The notes under the pieces are model-generated. The model saw only the letters and a program-made list of their open reading frames with translations, was not told the DNA's origin and ran no database searches. This document shows, in pieces, positions 22,993 through 32,684 of a stretch of 44,339 bases of DNA (within the stretch, counting starts at the first letter, position 1; every line of letters begins with the position of its first letter). The position numbers and the translations under genes were made by a program. The DNA comes from Pseudorhodoplanes sp. (GTDB lineage Bacteria > Pseudomonadota > Alphaproteobacteria > Rhizobiales > Xanthobacteraceae): contig JALHOD010000025.1 of assembly GCA_022843165.1 (NCBI GenBank), positions 1 through 44,339 of the forward strand, in the 5' to 3' direction.

Positions 22993-25563
22993 TCAGAAAT
23001 CCCGCAGCAGGCGCTCGAGATAATCGAGTTCGATCTGCGGGCGCGCGGGATCGGAGAAACGTCGGCGCAGTTCCTCAAGAATGCGGCGCGCCCGCTGTAC
23101 GTCGATCTCGCCCGGCACCTTCACCGTGACGTCGTCATTGTAGCCGCGGGTCGGCCGTCCGAGCGGATCGGTTTCCTGGCCAGCGCGCTGCTGGCCGGTG
23201 CGGCCCGGCTGGCCCGGTCCCTGCCCCATGCCCTGTTGCTGCTGCATCGCCTGCGCCATGCCTTGCGCGCCGCGCCGCAACGCCTCGAGGGCGCGGCCTT
23301 GCGAATCGACGGCGCCATCGGAATTGCCATCGCCCAGCGAGCCTTCGGCCTCGCCCATGGCGTCGCCGGCGCGGCCCAGTTGCTGCATGCCGCCATCGCC
23401 CGGCTGGCCCTGTTCAGCCTGATCGCCCGGCTGCTGTCCCAGACCGCGCTGGCGCAATTGCTCCAGCAGCTTCTGCAATTGCTCGCGCAAGGCTTGCTGG
23501 TTCTGACGCAATTCGCCGAAATTCTGTTCACCCTGCTGACCGCGCTGGCCCTGCTGGCCGCGCTGGCGTTCGCGCCGCTGATCCTGTCCCTGACGGAATG
23601 TGCGGTCGCGCAATTGCTGCTGTTCGCGGATCATGTTGCCGAGCTCGTCTAGCGCCGACATCATGTCGTCCCCGTCCTCGCCGTCCTGCTGCTGGCCGGG
23701 ACGCGCCATCTGCAAATTCTCGAGCATCGACTGCAACTGTTCGAGCAGCCGCCGTGCGGCGTCCTTGGCGCCGGACTTCGCGAGATCCTCGAGCCGATCG
23801 ATCATGCTCTTGAGATCCTGCGAGCGCAGCATGCGGGTATTGGGATCGAGTTGCCGCGCCTGGCGCTGCGGATTTTTCCGCATCTCCTCCGCCAAGGCCT
23901 GCAGGAACTTGTCGAGCGCCGCGCGCAGATCGTCGGTGAGCTTCTTGATCTCCTCGTCGCTGGCGCCGCGCTCCAGCGCCTGGCGCAGCGCCTCCTGCGC
24001 GGCGCGCAAGGCGGCCTCGGCTTCGGACACATTGCCGTCCTCGATCGTTAGCGCCATGTCCCAGAGCCGGACGACCACGTCGCGCAGCGCATCGTCGGTG
24101 CGCGCGCGCGACAATTGCCAGTAGATGGAGCGCAGACCGAGATAGACGCCCGACTCGATCTTGAAGACTTCCGGCGCAATCACCAGCGCATCGAGCGCGG
24201 TAAGCACGCGGCTCTTGGCATCGGCATCGAGCGCCAGAATGCGGCGCTGCTCGACCAGGGCGCGCGCCATCGGCTTGCTGAAGGGGCGTTCCGGCAGCCG
24301 CATCTCGTGCGGATCGGAGCGGCCTTCATTGCCGCCCTCGTCGCGCGCCACCAGCGTCATGACAACGTCGGCGCCGGCCCAAGGATGATCGGAAATGTCT
24401 TTTGTGGTCTGGCCATTGCCGGTGCGGGTGCGCGCCTGCGGCAGCACCAGCGCGAAATCGGGAGCGCCATACAGCGCGCGCGGCACGCGGCCCTGATTGT
24501 CCGGCGTCTCCTTGCGCGTAAACGACGCCTGCGCATCGACCACGCCGTAATCGTCGTCCATCTTGTAATTGAGCAACAACGATCCGCGCAGTTGCGGCTC
24601 CGGATCCTTGTTGAGCGCGATCGCGGGCGCGCGATCGGCGACCGCGGCGAACGGCCATGACACGTCGCGACCCAACCCGCGCAGCACGACTTCGCCCTCA
24701 TGTTCGATCACGAAGCGGCGCTCGCTGGTTCCGGCGACGGCGGAAGCCTGCGCCTCGCTCTTGTCTTCGGTGAGCCCGCCTTTCAGCACGACCTCGAAAT
24801 TCGACACGCCGGTGGCGCGGATCACCAGGATCGAACCGGTCGGCACGGTGATCGGCGCCGTGACGCGCGCGGGCTCGCCGGGACGCAGTCCTGGCAGGAT
24901 GACCGGCGGCCGTGCGGTGTAAGGCGGCGGGGTCACCCAGGCATCGACACGGTAATTGGCCGGCGCGACCACGCCCTGCCAGTCAAAGGCCATGGCAATA
25001 CGGCGATTGCGGTCGCCACCGGCCGCAAAGTAGCTCGCGGCCAGAAGCACCAGCACCAGCGCACGCAGCGCATAGGGATCGCGCACAACCAGACGCGGCG
25101 ACGGCCAGCCGGCCTTGAGATTTCGGGCTGCGCCGAGGGCGCGCTCCAGATGCGCACGCCATAGCGCCTGGGACATCGGATCGCTCTGCGCGGGCGCCAG
25201 ACGGTCGGCGACGGCAGTGGCCGGGCGATGGCGCAGACCGCTGACGCGATCGAGCCGGCGCAATCCCTCGATCACGCCGGGCGTCCGGACCCGGATGAAC
25301 GGGAAGGCTACGACCAGGGCCAGAACGGCGAACAGCGCGACGCCGACGGCGCGTCCGACCGGCGGTAGCCAGAGCCAGATACCGATCCATGACAGCGCGA
25401 GGAAAAGACCGAACACGGTGGCCAGAGCGGCGAGCGGCGGCCACATCCGCTCCCAGAGAATCGATTTGCGCGCCCGGGCGACCGCCCGATCCAGCCCGGA
25501 TGGCCCCGTTTTCCGATCGGAATGTTTCGCTATTTCAGAGCCTTGGGGCGGTGTCTCGCTCAC
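22993..25563 (-). CDS. TIGR02302-family large membrane protein
   Basis: About 856 residues from the GTG at 25563, which has GGAG six bases upstream; a GTG at 25575 would add four. Two N-terminal transmembrane helices (about 42-90) are followed by TPGVIEGLRRLDRVSGLRHRPA, a third helix near 170, and an exported domain with WVTPPPYTARPPVIL. A long helical region follows, with TDDALRDVVVRLWDMAL and MRKNPQRQARQLDPNTRML. A Gln/Gly/Arg-rich low-complexity segment covers about 23150-23650. The end is GYNDDVTVKVPGEIDVQRARRILEELRRR. The family is alphaproteobacterial and its function is unknown to me. It is last in the argH-lptM-lysA run, about 100 bases after lysA. Confidence 0.88.
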   Translation of the reverse strand: MSETPPQGSEIAKHSDRKTGPSGLDRAVARARKSILWERMWPPLAALATVFGLFLALSWIGIWLWLPPVGRAVGVALFAVLALVVAFPFIRVRTPGVIEGLRRLDRVSGLRHRPATAVADRLAPAQSDPMSQALWRAHLERALGAARNLKAGWPSPRLVVRDPYALRALVLVLLAASYFAAGGDRNRRIAMAFDWQGVVAPANYRVDAWVTPPPYTARPPVILPGLRPGEPARVTAPITVPTGSILVIRATGVSNFEVVLKGGLTEDKSEAQASAVAGTSERRFVIEHEGEVVLRGLGRDVSWPFAAVADRAPAIALNKDPEPQLRGSLLLNYKMDDDYGVVDAQASFTRKETPDNQGRVPRALYGAPDFALVLPQARTRTGNGQTTKDISDHPWAGADVVMTLVARDEGGNEGRSDPHEMRLPERPFSKPMARALVEQRRILALDADAKSRVLTALDALVIAPEVFKIESGVYLGLRSIYWQLSRARTDDALRDVVVRLWDMALTIEDGNVSEAEAALRAAQEALRQALERGASDEEIKKLTDDLRAALDKFLQALAEEMRKNPQRQARQLDPNTRMLRSQDLKSMIDRLEDLAKSGAKDAARRLLEQLQSMLENLQMARPGQQQDGEDGDDMMSALDELGNMIREQQQLRDRTFRQGQDQRRERQRGQQGQRGQQGEQNFGELRQNQQALREQLQKLLEQLRQRGLGQQPGDQAEQGQPGDGGMQQLGRAGDAMGEAEGSLGDGNSDGAVDSQGRALEALRRGAQGMAQAMQQQQGMGQGPGQPGRTGQQRAGQETDPLGRPTRGYNDDVTVKVPGEIDVQRARRILEELRRRFSDPARPQIELDYLERLLRDF

Positions 25564-25661
25564 CGGGATCTCCACGCTTCCTGCATATTATCAGCTTACC
25601 ACGCCTGCAATGTCCGCACATCACGAAGCAAGGAGCAGGCCAGATATGCCGCGCCGCAGGG

Positions 25662-26927
25662 CTACAGCCAGTCCGGCAGGCGATCGAGCGCGATCAATGC
25701 GTCCACTTCGAGGCGGGGCCGCACCAGGGACCATTTGCCGCCATGAACCAGCACTTCCGGCACCAGCGGCCGGGTATTGTAGGTGCCGGCTTGCACGGCG
25801 CCGTAGGCGCCCGCCGACATCACCGCAAGCAGGTCGCCGGGCTTGGGTTCCGCCAGATCGCGGTCCAGCGCGAGGTAGTCGCCGGTCTCGCAGACCGGGC
25901 CGACCACGTCAGCACGCAGCCGCGGCGCCTGCGCGGATGTTTCTGCCACCGGCCAGATTTCATGATGCGCCTCGTACAGGGTCGGGCGCACGAGATCGTT
26001 CATCGCCGCATCCACGATGACGAAATGCTTGGCTTCACCGTGCTTCACATAGAGCACCCGCGTGACCAGAATGCCGGCATTGCCGACGAGCAGGCGCCCC
26101 GGCTCGAAAAACAGCCTGCAGCCGAGATCGCGCGTGGCGCGCTTGACGATGTCGGCATAGTCCGCCGGCAGCGGCGGCGCCTTCTCGGACTCGCGATAGG
26201 GAATCCCCAGGCCTCCGCCAAGATCGACATGCTCGATCTCGTGGCCGTCGCTGCGCAATTCACGCACAAAATCCGACAACAGGGCGAAGGCATTGGCAAA
26301 GGGCACAAGATCGGTGATCTGACTGCCGATATGCATGTCCACACCATGCACGCGGATACCCTTGAGCTTTGCGGCATGCGCGTAGACCGCGCGTGCACGG
26401 CTGATCGGGATGCCGAACTTGTTTTCGGATTTTCCGGTCGCAATCTTGGCATGGGTCCTGGCATCGACATCGGGGTTGACCCGCACCGACACGTCGACAC
26501 GCTTGCCTTTCGACGCGGCGATCTCGGAGAGCAGTTCCAGTTCCGGCTCGGATTCGACATTCACGCACAGAATGTCTTCGTCGACCGCCAGCGCGAGTTC
26601 CTGCGCGGTCTTGCCGATGCCGGAGAACATGATCTTCTTGGCCGGAATTCCGGCGGCGCGGGCGCGTTTCAATTCTCCGGCCGAGACCACATCGGCGCCG
26701 GCGCCAAGCTTCGCAAAAGTCCTGATCACCGCCTGATTGGAATTCGCCTTAACCGCGTAACAGATCAGCGCGGGAACGTCGGCGAAGGCTTCCGCGAAAA
26801 CGCGGTAATGACGCTCAAGCGTCGCGGTGGAATAGCAATAGAATGGCGTGCCGACCTTGCCGGCGAGCGTGACGAGATTGACCGCCTCGGCATGCAGAAC
26901 GCCGTCGCGATAGGCGAAATGATGCAT
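25662..26927 (-). CDS. lysA: Diaminopimelate decarboxylase
   Basis: A 421-residue fold-type III PLP decarboxylase that makes L-lysine from meso-diaminopimelate. The PLP lysine is in ICYAVKANSNQAVI near the N terminus. Other motifs are HMHIGSQ-like VDMHIGSQITD, the phosphate-binding DLGGGLGIPY, EPGRLLVGNAG, and the C-terminal GPVCETGDYLALDR with the Cys-Glu used at the dimer active site. The ATG at 26927 (MHHFAYRDG) gives the family N terminus. It lies seven bases after lptM, in the common argH-lptM-lysA order. Confidence 0.96.
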   Translation of the reverse strand: MHHFAYRDGVLHAEAVNLVTLAGKVGTPFYCYSTATLERHYRVFAEAFADVPALICYAVKANSNQAVIRTFAKLGAGADVVSAGELKRARAAGIPAKKIMFSGIGKTAQELALAVDEDILCVNVESEPELELLSEIAASKGKRVDVSVRVNPDVDARTHAKIATGKSENKFGIPISRARAVYAHAAKLKGIRVHGVDMHIGSQITDLVPFANAFALLSDFVRELRSDGHEIEHVDLGGGLGIPYRESEKAPPLPADYADIVKRATRDLGCRLFFEPGRLLVGNAGILVTRVLYVKHGEAKHFVIVDAAMNDLVRPTLYEAHHEIWPVAETSAQAPRLRADVVGPVCETGDYLALDRDLAEPKPGDLLAVMSAGAYGAVQAGTYNTRPLVPEVLVHGGKWSLVRPRLEVDALIALDRLPDWL

Positions 26928-26934
26928 CGCTGTC

Positions 26935-27195
26935 TCAGTTGAGCAGGACGTCGAGCGGGATACGCTTGTCTTCGCCCCGCACCACCGGCAACCCGCTCGC
27001 GCCACCGCGGCTAATCAGATTGTTCCCGGAATTCTGCTGCTGGCCCTGCTGGCCCGATTCTGCGGGCTGGCTCGTCACGGCCGCCCCGGGCGGGGCATCG
27101 AGCGGACCCTTGCGGCCGCAGGCACCGAGCGCCAGCGCCGCACACAGCGCGGCCAGCACGGCAAGACGGGAAAACGGGCGGTTGGTACAGGTCAC
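26935..27195 (-). CDS. lptM: LptM-like small lipoprotein
   Basis: An 86-residue lipoprotein. The signal sequence ends in the lipobox LALGAC, followed by the family hallmark CGRKGPLDAPP; the rest is a Gln/Asn-rich unstructured tail. LptM (formerly YifL) assists maturation of the LPS translocon LptD in E. coli. The identity here rests on the short CGxKGPL motif and the lysA neighbour. It starts with GTG at 27195, preceded by GAGGAG. It lies between argH and lysA on the same strand. Confidence 0.85.
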   Translation of the reverse strand: MTCTNRPFSRLAVLAALCAALALGACGRKGPLDAPPGAAVTSQPAESGQQGQQQNSGNNLISRGGASGLPVVRGEDKRIPLDVLLN

Positions 27196-27276
27196 ACAAG
27201 GCTCCTCAGCGCGGCGGGGACCATATCAGATCGGTCAATCAAGGCGAAATTTCTTCGGGAATTCAGGAGCGCCGCG

Positions 27277-28668
27277 TCAGCGGTGCTCTTTTTCCAGTTT
27301 CCTGAGCCATTTTTTGGCCTGCGTCCGGACGTTTCTCGGCGCGGTGCCGCCATAGCTGGTGCGGCTCTTAACCGAGCGGTCGACCGACAGCACCGAAAAC
27401 ACCTCATCGGTGATGCGTGGTTCCACTGCCTGCATCGCTGCGAGCGGCAGCCGGTGCAGCGGCGTGCCGGACCTTGCCGCCTCTGCGACGATCCGGCCGG
27501 TGACGTGATGGGCATCGCGGAACGGAATCTTCAGCGTGCGCACCAGCCAGTCGGCAAGGTCGGTGGCGGTGGCATAACCCTCGCCCGCCGCCTTCTTCAT
27601 GCGGCCCGCGTCGGGGACGATGTCGCGCACCATGCCGGTCATCGCCGCAAGCGACAGCGAGAGCGCGGAGAAGGCGTCCATCGCTCCCTCCTTGTCCTCC
27701 TGCATGTCCTTCTGATAGGCGAGCGGCAGACCCTTCATCACGATGACCAGCGCATTCAGCGCCCCGGCGATGCGACCGGCCTTGGCGCGCACCAGTTCGG
27801 CGGCGTCGGGATTGCGCTTCTGCGGCATGATCGAGGAGCCGGTGGTGAACTTGTCGGACAGCCGCATCAGGCCGGTGAGCGGAGAGGTCCAGATCACGAT
27901 CTCTTCCGCCAGCCGCGACAGATGCACGGCGCAGATCACCGCCGCCGCCAATGTCTCAAGCACGAAGTCGCGGTCGGAGACCGCGTCGAGCGAGTTCGCC
28001 GACGCCCGGTCGAAGCCGAGCGCCCTAGCGGTCATGTCGCGATCGAGCGGGAACGACGTGCCCGCGAGCGCGGCGGAGCCGAGCGGCGATTCGTTCAGCC
28101 GCCGACGCGCGTCGGCAAAACGGCCGCGGTCGCGCGCCGCCATCTCGACATAGGCCAGCAGATGATGCCCGAAGGTCACCGGCTGGGCGGTCTGCAGATG
28201 CGTCAGACCGGGCATCACGGTGCCGGCATGTTCGAGCGCCTTATCGACCAGCGCGCGTTGATAATCGGCCAGCGTGTGATCCAGCGCATCGACGGTGTCG
28301 CGCACCCAGAGCCTGAAATCGGTCGCCACCTGGTCGTTGCGCGAGCGCGCGGTATGCAGCCGCCCGGCGGCCGGGCCGATCAGCGCCGCAAGCCGGCTTT
28401 CGACATTCATGTGAATGTCTTCCAGCGCGCGCTCGAAGGTGAACTTGCCCTGCTCGATCTCTGACAGGATCGTGTCTAGACCGTGAGCAATCTTGGCGGC
28501 ATCGTCCGCCGTAATAATGCCTTGCTGAGCCAGCATGGCCGCGTGGGCCTTGCTCGCCACGATGTCCTGGCGGTAGAGGTGCCGGTCGACGTCGATCGAG
28601 GCGTTGATTGCCTCCATGATCGCGTCGGGGCCCGACGCAAAGCGTCCGCCCCACATCTTGTTGCTCAT
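27277..28668 (-). CDS. argH: Argininosuccinate lyase
   Basis: A 463-residue fumarase/aspartase superfamily enzyme that splits argininosuccinate into arginine and fumarate. It shows [11 protein letters not shown] at the N terminus, [38 protein letters not shown] and the superfamily signature [12 protein letters not shown]. The ATG at 28668 has GGAG five bases upstream; the frame is open another 100 codons upstream, but that part is antisense to the tlpA-like gene. Only 24 bases separate its start from the divergent thioredoxin-like gene. With argB it gives two arginine genes in this window. Confidence 0.96.
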   Translation of the reverse strand: MSNKMWGGRFASGPDAIMEAINASIDVDRHLYRQDIVASKAHAAMLAQQGIITADDAAKIAHGLDTILSEIEQGKFTFERALEDIHMNVESRLAALIGPAAGRLHTARSRNDQVATDFRLWVRDTVDALDHTLADYQRALVDKALEHAGTVMPGLTHLQTAQPVTFGHHLLAYVEMAARDRGRFADARRRLNESPLGSAALAGTSFPLDRDMTARALGFDRASANSLDAVSDRDFVLETLAAAVICAVHLSRLAEEIVIWTSPLTGLMRLSDKFTTGSSIMPQKRNPDAAELVRAKAGRIAGALNALVIVMKGLPLAYQKDMQEDKEGAMDAFSALSLSLAAMTGMVRDIVPDAGRMKKAAGEGYATATDLADWLVRTLKIPFRDAHHVTGRIVAEAARSGTPLHRLPLAAMQAVEPRITDEVFSVLSVDRSVKSRTSYGGTAPRNVRTQAKKWLRKLEKEHR

Positions 28669-28692
28669 CACTCCACCGAAGGTTTTCCGGCC

Positions 28693-29361
28693 ATGACGTC
28701 CCAGACCCCTGACACAGCCCGCAGCCTGGCAAAAAAGCGGCTGGCGGTGATCCTGGCGGGCGGCGCGGCCGGCGTCGCGTTTGGGCTGGTGGCGGTATAC
28801 GGGATAGCCACCCTGACACGCAATGCGGCGGGCGACCCGGTCTGCCGCCCGGCGGCGGAGATGGCTAACAGGCTGAAACCGCTGATCAGGGGGGAGATCG
28901 CGGCACTGGCCCCGGCGGCCAGCCCGGTGCGGGTCAACGGCCTCACCTTCAAGGATGCCACCGGCCAAGACCGTAAATTGTCGGACTGGAACGACCGGCT
29001 GGTGCTGCTCAACCTGTGGGCCACATGGTGCGTGCCCTGCCGCAAGGAAATGCCGGCGCTCGACGCCCTTCAGCAGAAGCTGGGCGGGCCGGGATTCGAG
29101 GTAGTGGCGGTGAACATCGACACCCGCGATCCCGACAAGCCCAAGGCCTGGCTGAAGGAGGTCGGCATCAACGGCCTCACATACTACGCCGACCCGACCG
29201 CCAAGATTTTCCAGGATCTGAAATCGCTCGGCAAAGCCTTCGGCATGCCGACCACGTTGCTGGTCGACGGCAAGGGCTGCGAGGTGGCGACACTGGCCGG
29301 CCCCGCCGAATGGGCGAGCGAGGACGCGGTGAAGTTCATTGAGGCGGCGTTGAAAAAATAG
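28693..29361 (+). CDS. tlpA: TlpA-family membrane-anchored thiol:disulfide oxidoreductase
   Basis: A 222-residue protein with one N-terminal transmembrane helix (about 17-40) and a periplasmic thioredoxin fold. The active site is [16 protein letters not shown], a Cys-Val-Pro-Cys pair. [18 protein letters not shown] and the cis-proline loop [13 protein letters not shown] follow. TlpA-type proteins reduce periplasmic thiols, for example in cytochrome c or cytochrome oxidase assembly; the target here is unknown. The ATG at 28693 is chosen to start just before the membrane helix. The gene is divergent from argH. Confidence 0.93.
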   Translation: MTSQTPDTARSLAKKRLAVILAGGAAGVAFGLVAVYGIATLTRNAAGDPVCRPAAEMANRLKPLIRGEIAALAPAASPVRVNGLTFKDATGQDRKLSDWNDRLVLLNLWATWCVPCRKEMPALDALQQKLGGPGFEVVAVNIDTRDPDKPKAWLKEVGINGLTYYADPTAKIFQDLKSLGKAFGMPTTLLVDGKGCEVATLAGPAEWASEDAVKFIEAALKK

Positions 29362-29388
29362 CCGGCACCGGATACGCGCTGCGCGCGG

Positions 29389-29583
29389 TCACACCGACAT
29401 GTCGAGATTGCCGCCGATGCCGGGCGCCACGGCGGCCTGCATGCTGGCCTGCGCGGCTTCCAGAACCTGCACGATCGAACCGGCGGCTTCCGCGTTCATC
29501 TTCAGCATGGCCGCGCCCAGCGCAATTTGGGTCTGGCTGGCGCTGGAGGATGCAAAGGCGGACGCGAGCGCGGCGACGTTCAT
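29389..29583 (-). CDS. YjfB-family putative motility protein
   Basis: A 64-residue protein, MNVAALASAFASSSASQTQ, followed by an Ala/Met-rich helix and ending GGNLDMSV. The N-terminal M(N/D)VxxLAsalss pattern and small size fit the YjfB 'putative motility protein' family, whose role is poorly known. It starts 25 bases after the stop of the 92-residue gene upstream on the same strand, and both may be read from the promoter with CtrA-like boxes at 29936-29969. The stop lies 27 bases from the convergent tlpA stop. Confidence 0.7.
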   Translation of the reverse strand: MNVAALASAFASSSASQTQIALGAAMLKMNAEAAGSIVQVLEAAQASMQAAVAPGIGGNLDMSV

Positions 29584-29608
29584 ACTTCACTGAATTCCCG
29601 AATGGCGG

Positions 29609-29887
29609 TCACAACAGCGCGTCAAGCCGCGCCTTGGATTGCGCTTTCTCCGCGGCCGCCAACTTGGCCTTGGCCACATCCTGATTGCGCTTGATGGCGG
29701 CCTTCACGGCGAGCGAACCGGATTCGGAAATATTGTTCAGGGCTGCATTGCTGAAGCCGGAATTGGCGGCATTCAGCTTCTCCATACGCTCGGCGGAGCG
29801 CAGCTGCTTTTCCTTCCATTGCATGGTCTGTTCCCATGCCGTCGGCATACGGATCCAGCCCATCTTCCTGATCTGAATTCCGGCCAT
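29609..29887 (-). CDS. Conserved-looking small hypothetical protein
   Basis: A 92-residue protein with no signal peptide or membrane helix. It begins MAGIQIRKMGWIRMPTAW, has a central SGFSNAALNNISESGSLAV segment, and ends in a Lys/Ala-rich predicted helix (AKAKLAAAEKAQSKARLDAL). I do not recognise a family. GGAG precedes the ATG by about ten bases. Because it is followed by a YjfB-like gene and preceded by CtrA-like sites, a link to motility or the flagellar cell cycle is inferred, not shown. Confidence 0.65.
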   Translation of the reverse strand: MAGIQIRKMGWIRMPTAWEQTMQWKEKQLRSAERMEKLNAANSGFSNAALNNISESGSLAVKAAIKRNQDVAKAKLAAAEKAQSKARLDALL

Positions 29888-29906
29888 GGAAAAGTGCTCC
29901 GCGCCG

Positions 29907-29912
29907 ACTATA
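29907..29912 (-). promoter_or_regulatory. -10-like element TATAGT of the small motility-linked genes
   Basis: On the minus strand TATAGT (29912-29907) lies 20 bases before the ATG at 29887. The position 17 bases further upstream holds no good -35 hexamer. CtrA-like half sites start immediately upstream, which is the layout of an activator-dependent promoter. Confidence 0.4.
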
Positions 29913-29935
29913 GCCGGGGGCGCGTTAGCAAAAAC

Positions 29936-29969
29936 TTACCGGGCGATTAATCGGTTAACGGAACGTTAC
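29936..29969. promoter_or_regulatory. Two CtrA-like boxes (TTAC-N7-TTAA and TTAA-N7-TTAC)
   Basis: TTAC (29936-29939), seven bases, TTAA (29947-29950). Then TTAA (29955-29958), seven bases, TTAC (29966-29969). The CtrA consensus in alphaproteobacteria is TTAA-N7-TTAA; each pair has one mismatch. The sites sit at about -36 to -69 relative to the start expected from the TATAGT element. Confidence 0.45.
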
Positions 29970-29973
29970 CGGC

Positions 29974-30855
29974 TCAGCGCGTCGGCACCGGCTTTTCGCC
30001 GCGATAGTCGTAGAAGCCGCGCTGGGTCTTGCGGCCAAGCCAGCCGGCTTCGACATATTTCACCAGCAGCGGACACGGGCGATACTTGGTGTCGGCGAGA
30101 CCGTCATGCAGCACCTGCATCACCGACAGGCAGGTATCGAGCCCGATGAAATCGGCGAGCTCAAGCGGACCCATGGGATGATGCGCGCCGAGCTTCATCG
30201 CGGTGTCGATGCCCTCCACATTGCCGACGCCTTCGTAGAGCGTGTAGATCGCCTCGTTGATCATCGGCAGCAGGATGCGATTGACGATGAAGGCCGGAAA
30301 ATCTTCCGACACCGCGATCGTCTTGTGCAGCTTGGTGACGAATTCCTTGCTCGCCTCGAAGGTCTGGTCGCCGGTGGCGATGCCTCGGATAAGCTCGACC
30401 AGTTCCATGCGCGGAACCGGATTCATGAAGTGAATGCCGATGAAGCGCTCTGGCCGGTCGGTGGTCGCGGCCAACCGCGTGATCGAGATCGACGAGGTGT
30501 TGGTGGCGAGAATCGCGTCCGGTTTCAGCGACGGGCACAGGTCGCCGTAGATCCTGCGCTTGACGTCTTCCTTTTCGGTGGCGGATTCGATGACCAAATC
30601 GCAGTCGCCGAGATCGTCGAGCTTCTCCGCGCTCTGGATGCGCTTGAGCGCCGTCTGCCGCTGATCCTCCGTGATCACCTGTTTGGAGACCTGACGCGCC
30701 AGATTGCCATTGATCGTGGCCAGCGCCTGCTTGATGCGCTCGGGCGATACATCGTTGACCTTCACGTCGAAGTCCGCCAGCGCGCAGACCTGGGCGATGC
30801 CGCTGCCCATCTGTCCTGCGCCGATGACACCGATTTTTCGAATGCTTTGCGCCAT
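29974..30855 (-). CDS. hbd: 3-hydroxybutyryl-CoA dehydrogenase
   Basis: A 293-residue short-chain 3-hydroxyacyl-CoA dehydrogenase. The NAD-binding motif is IGVIGAGQMGSGIAQVCALA (8-27), then DLVIESATEKEDVKR and ATNTSSISITRLA. The catalytic His is in HFMNPVPRMELVE, and the C-terminal domain carries AFIVNRILLPMINEA and HHPMGPLELADFIGLD. It interconverts acetoacetyl-CoA and 3-hydroxybutyryl-CoA in PHB or butyrate-type metabolism, upstream of the crotonyl-CoA used by Ccr. It is 100 bases downstream of etfA on the same strand and probably co-transcribed. GGA lies about eight bases before the ATG. Confidence 0.95.
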   Translation of the reverse strand: MAQSIRKIGVIGAGQMGSGIAQVCALADFDVKVNDVSPERIKQALATINGNLARQVSKQVITEDQRQTALKRIQSAEKLDDLGDCDLVIESATEKEDVKRRIYGDLCPSLKPDAILATNTSSISITRLAATTDRPERFIGIHFMNPVPRMELVELIRGIATGDQTFEASKEFVTKLHKTIAVSEDFPAFIVNRILLPMINEAIYTLYEGVGNVEGIDTAMKLGAHHPMGPLELADFIGLDTCLSVMQVLHDGLADTKYRPCPLLVKYVEAGWLGRKTQRGFYDYRGEKPVPTR

Positions 30856-30955
30856 GATGTTCCGTCCAGAGGACCCCAGTTCGCGTCGTCGGCCGCCGTT
30901 TTTACGCCGATCCGCAGCGAGTTGCTACCGCAAGCCTCTCATGCCTTTCTTAAGA

Positions 30956-31900
30956 TCACCGCTTGACCTTGGCCAATTCGGCGTCGAGTTCGGGCAGGGC
31001 CTGATAGAGATCGGCCACCAGACCGTAATCGGCCACCTGAAAGATCGGCGCTTCCTCGTCCTTGTTGATCGCCACAATGACCTTGGAATCCTTCATGCCG
31101 GCCAGATGCTGGATGGCTCCCGATATGCCTACCGCGATATAGAGCTCCGGCGCCACGACCTTACCGGTTTGCCCCACCTGCCAGTCATTCGGGGCATAGC
31201 CGGCATCGACGGCGGCCCGCGACGCGCCCATCGCCGCGCCCAGCCTGTCGGCCACCGGCTCGATATATTTGGTGAAGTTTTCCCGGTTCTGCATCGCGCG
31301 GCCGCCGGAAATAATGATCTTGGCCGAGGTCAGTTCGGGACGGTCGGATTTCGACAATTCCTCGCCGGCGAAGCTGGATATGCCGGGATCGGCAGCAGCA
31401 ACCACGTTCTCGACCGACGCGGAGCCGCCCTCGCCCGCCGCCTGGAAGGTCGAGGTGCGCACCGTGATGACCTTCTTCTTGTCGATCGACTTCACTGTCT
31501 GCAGCGCGTTGCCGGCATAGATCGGCCGCTCGAACGTGTCGGGCGCGATCACCTTGACGATGTCGGATATCTGCATCACGTCGAGCAGGGCGGCGACGCG
31601 CGGCATGAAATTCTTTCCGGTCGTGGTCGCCGGCGCAACGATGGCGTCATAAGAGCCCGCGAGCGAGACGACAAGTGCGGCCAGCGGCTCGGCGAGCGCA
31701 TGCTCGTAGGCATCGCCGTCCGCCAGCAGCACCTTCTTCACGCCGTCGAGTTTGGCGGCTGCGTCGGCAACCGCCTTTGCATTCTTCCCAGCGACGAGAA
31801 TGTCGACATCGCCGCCCATAGCCTTCGCGGCGGTGAGTGCCTTGCTGGTCGCGTCCTTGAGAGACTTGTTGTCGTGTTCGGCGACGAGAAGCGTTGCCAT
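30956..31900 (-). CDS. etfA: Electron transfer flavoprotein alpha subunit
   Basis: A 314-residue protein with an N-terminal ETF domain ([20 protein letters not shown]) and the C-terminal FAD-binding domain. The latter holds [15 protein letters not shown], the [20 protein letters not shown] signature and [20 protein letters not shown]. With EtfB it passes electrons from acyl-CoA dehydrogenases to ETF:ubiquinone oxidoreductase. It starts one base after the etfB stop, so the pair is a tight operon. Confidence 0.97.
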   Translation of the reverse strand: MATLLVAEHDNKSLKDATSKALTAAKAMGGDVDILVAGKNAKAVADAAAKLDGVKKVLLADGDAYEHALAEPLAALVVSLAGSYDAIVAPATTTGKNFMPRVAALLDVMQISDIVKVIAPDTFERPIYAGNALQTVKSIDKKKVITVRTSTFQAAGEGGSASVENVVAAADPGISSFAGEELSKSDRPELTSAKIIISGGRAMQNRENFTKYIEPVADRLGAAMGASRAAVDAGYAPNDWQVGQTGKVVAPELYIAVGISGAIQHLAGMKDSKVIVAINKDEEAPIFQVADYGLVADLYQALPELDAELAKVKR

Positions 31901-31901
31901 G

Positions 31902-32651
31902 TCAGAGAACCCCCGCTTCGTTCTTCAGCTTCTCGACCAGTTCGGCGACCGAACCGACTTTCACGCCGGCCTTGCGGCCGCCCGGTTCCGTCGTCTTCAG
32001 TACTTCCAGCCGCGGCTTAAGATCGACGCCATAACTGTCCGGCGTCTTCTCATCGATCGGCTTTTTCTTGGCCTTCATGATGTTGGGCAGGCTGGCATAG
32101 CGCGGCTCGTTCAGGCGCAAATCTGTGGTCACGATGGCCGGGCCTTTCAGCTTCACGGTCTGCAGGCCGCCATCGACCTCGCGCGTCACCGAGACATCAT
32201 TGCCCTCGATCACGACCTTCGAGGCGAAGGTGCCCTGCGGCCAGCCGAGCAACGCCGCCAGCATCTGGCCGGTCTGGTTGCTGTCGTCGTCGATTGCCTG
32301 CTTGCCCATGATGACAAGGCCGGGCTTCTCTTCATCGACAATGGCCCTGAGGATTTTGGCGACCGCTAGCGGCTCGACCGCGGCGTCGGTCTTCACCAGG
32401 ATGCCGCGGTCGGCGCCCATGGCGAGTCCGGTGCGGATGGTCTCGGCGGCCTGCGCCGGTCCGATCGACACGCAGACGATTTCGGTGGCCTTGCCCGCTT
32501 CCTTCAGCCGGATCGCCTCTTCGACGGCGATCTCGTCGAAAGGATTCATCGACATCTTGACGTTGGCGAGTTCCACGCCGGAGCCGTCGGATTTGACGCG
32601 GACTTTGACGTTGTAGTCGATCACCCGTTTCACGGGCACCAGGATCTTCAT
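31902..32651 (-). CDS. etfB: Electron transfer flavoprotein beta subunit
   Basis: A 249-residue protein that starts [20 protein letters not shown]. It contains the AMP/adenine-binding ETF region ([24 protein letters not shown]), [20 protein letters not shown], and the ETF-beta signature around [45 protein letters not shown]. The ATG at 32651 gives the family N terminus; the frame is open upstream, but a promoter lies there. It is the first gene of etfB-etfA-hbd. Confidence 0.97.
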   Translation of the reverse strand: MKILVPVKRVIDYNVKVRVKSDGSGVELANVKMSMNPFDEIAVEEAIRLKEAGKATEIVCVSIGPAQAAETIRTGLAMGADRGILVKTDAAVEPLAVAKILRAIVDEEKPGLVIMGKQAIDDDSNQTGQMLAALLGWPQGTFASKVVIEGNDVSVTREVDGGLQTVKLKGPAIVTTDLRLNEPRYASLPNIMKAKKKPIDEKTPDSYGVDLKPRLEVLKTTEPGGRKAGVKVGSVAELVEKLKNEAGVL

Positions 32652-32684
32652 GTCCCATCCTTCGCAGGTGCGAAATCGGCGGCT

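Noticed and set aside
25389-26942. A 517-codon open frame opposite lysA
   Set aside because: It is the antisense shadow of lysA and TIGR02302, with His/Arg/Asp-rich composition and no domain.
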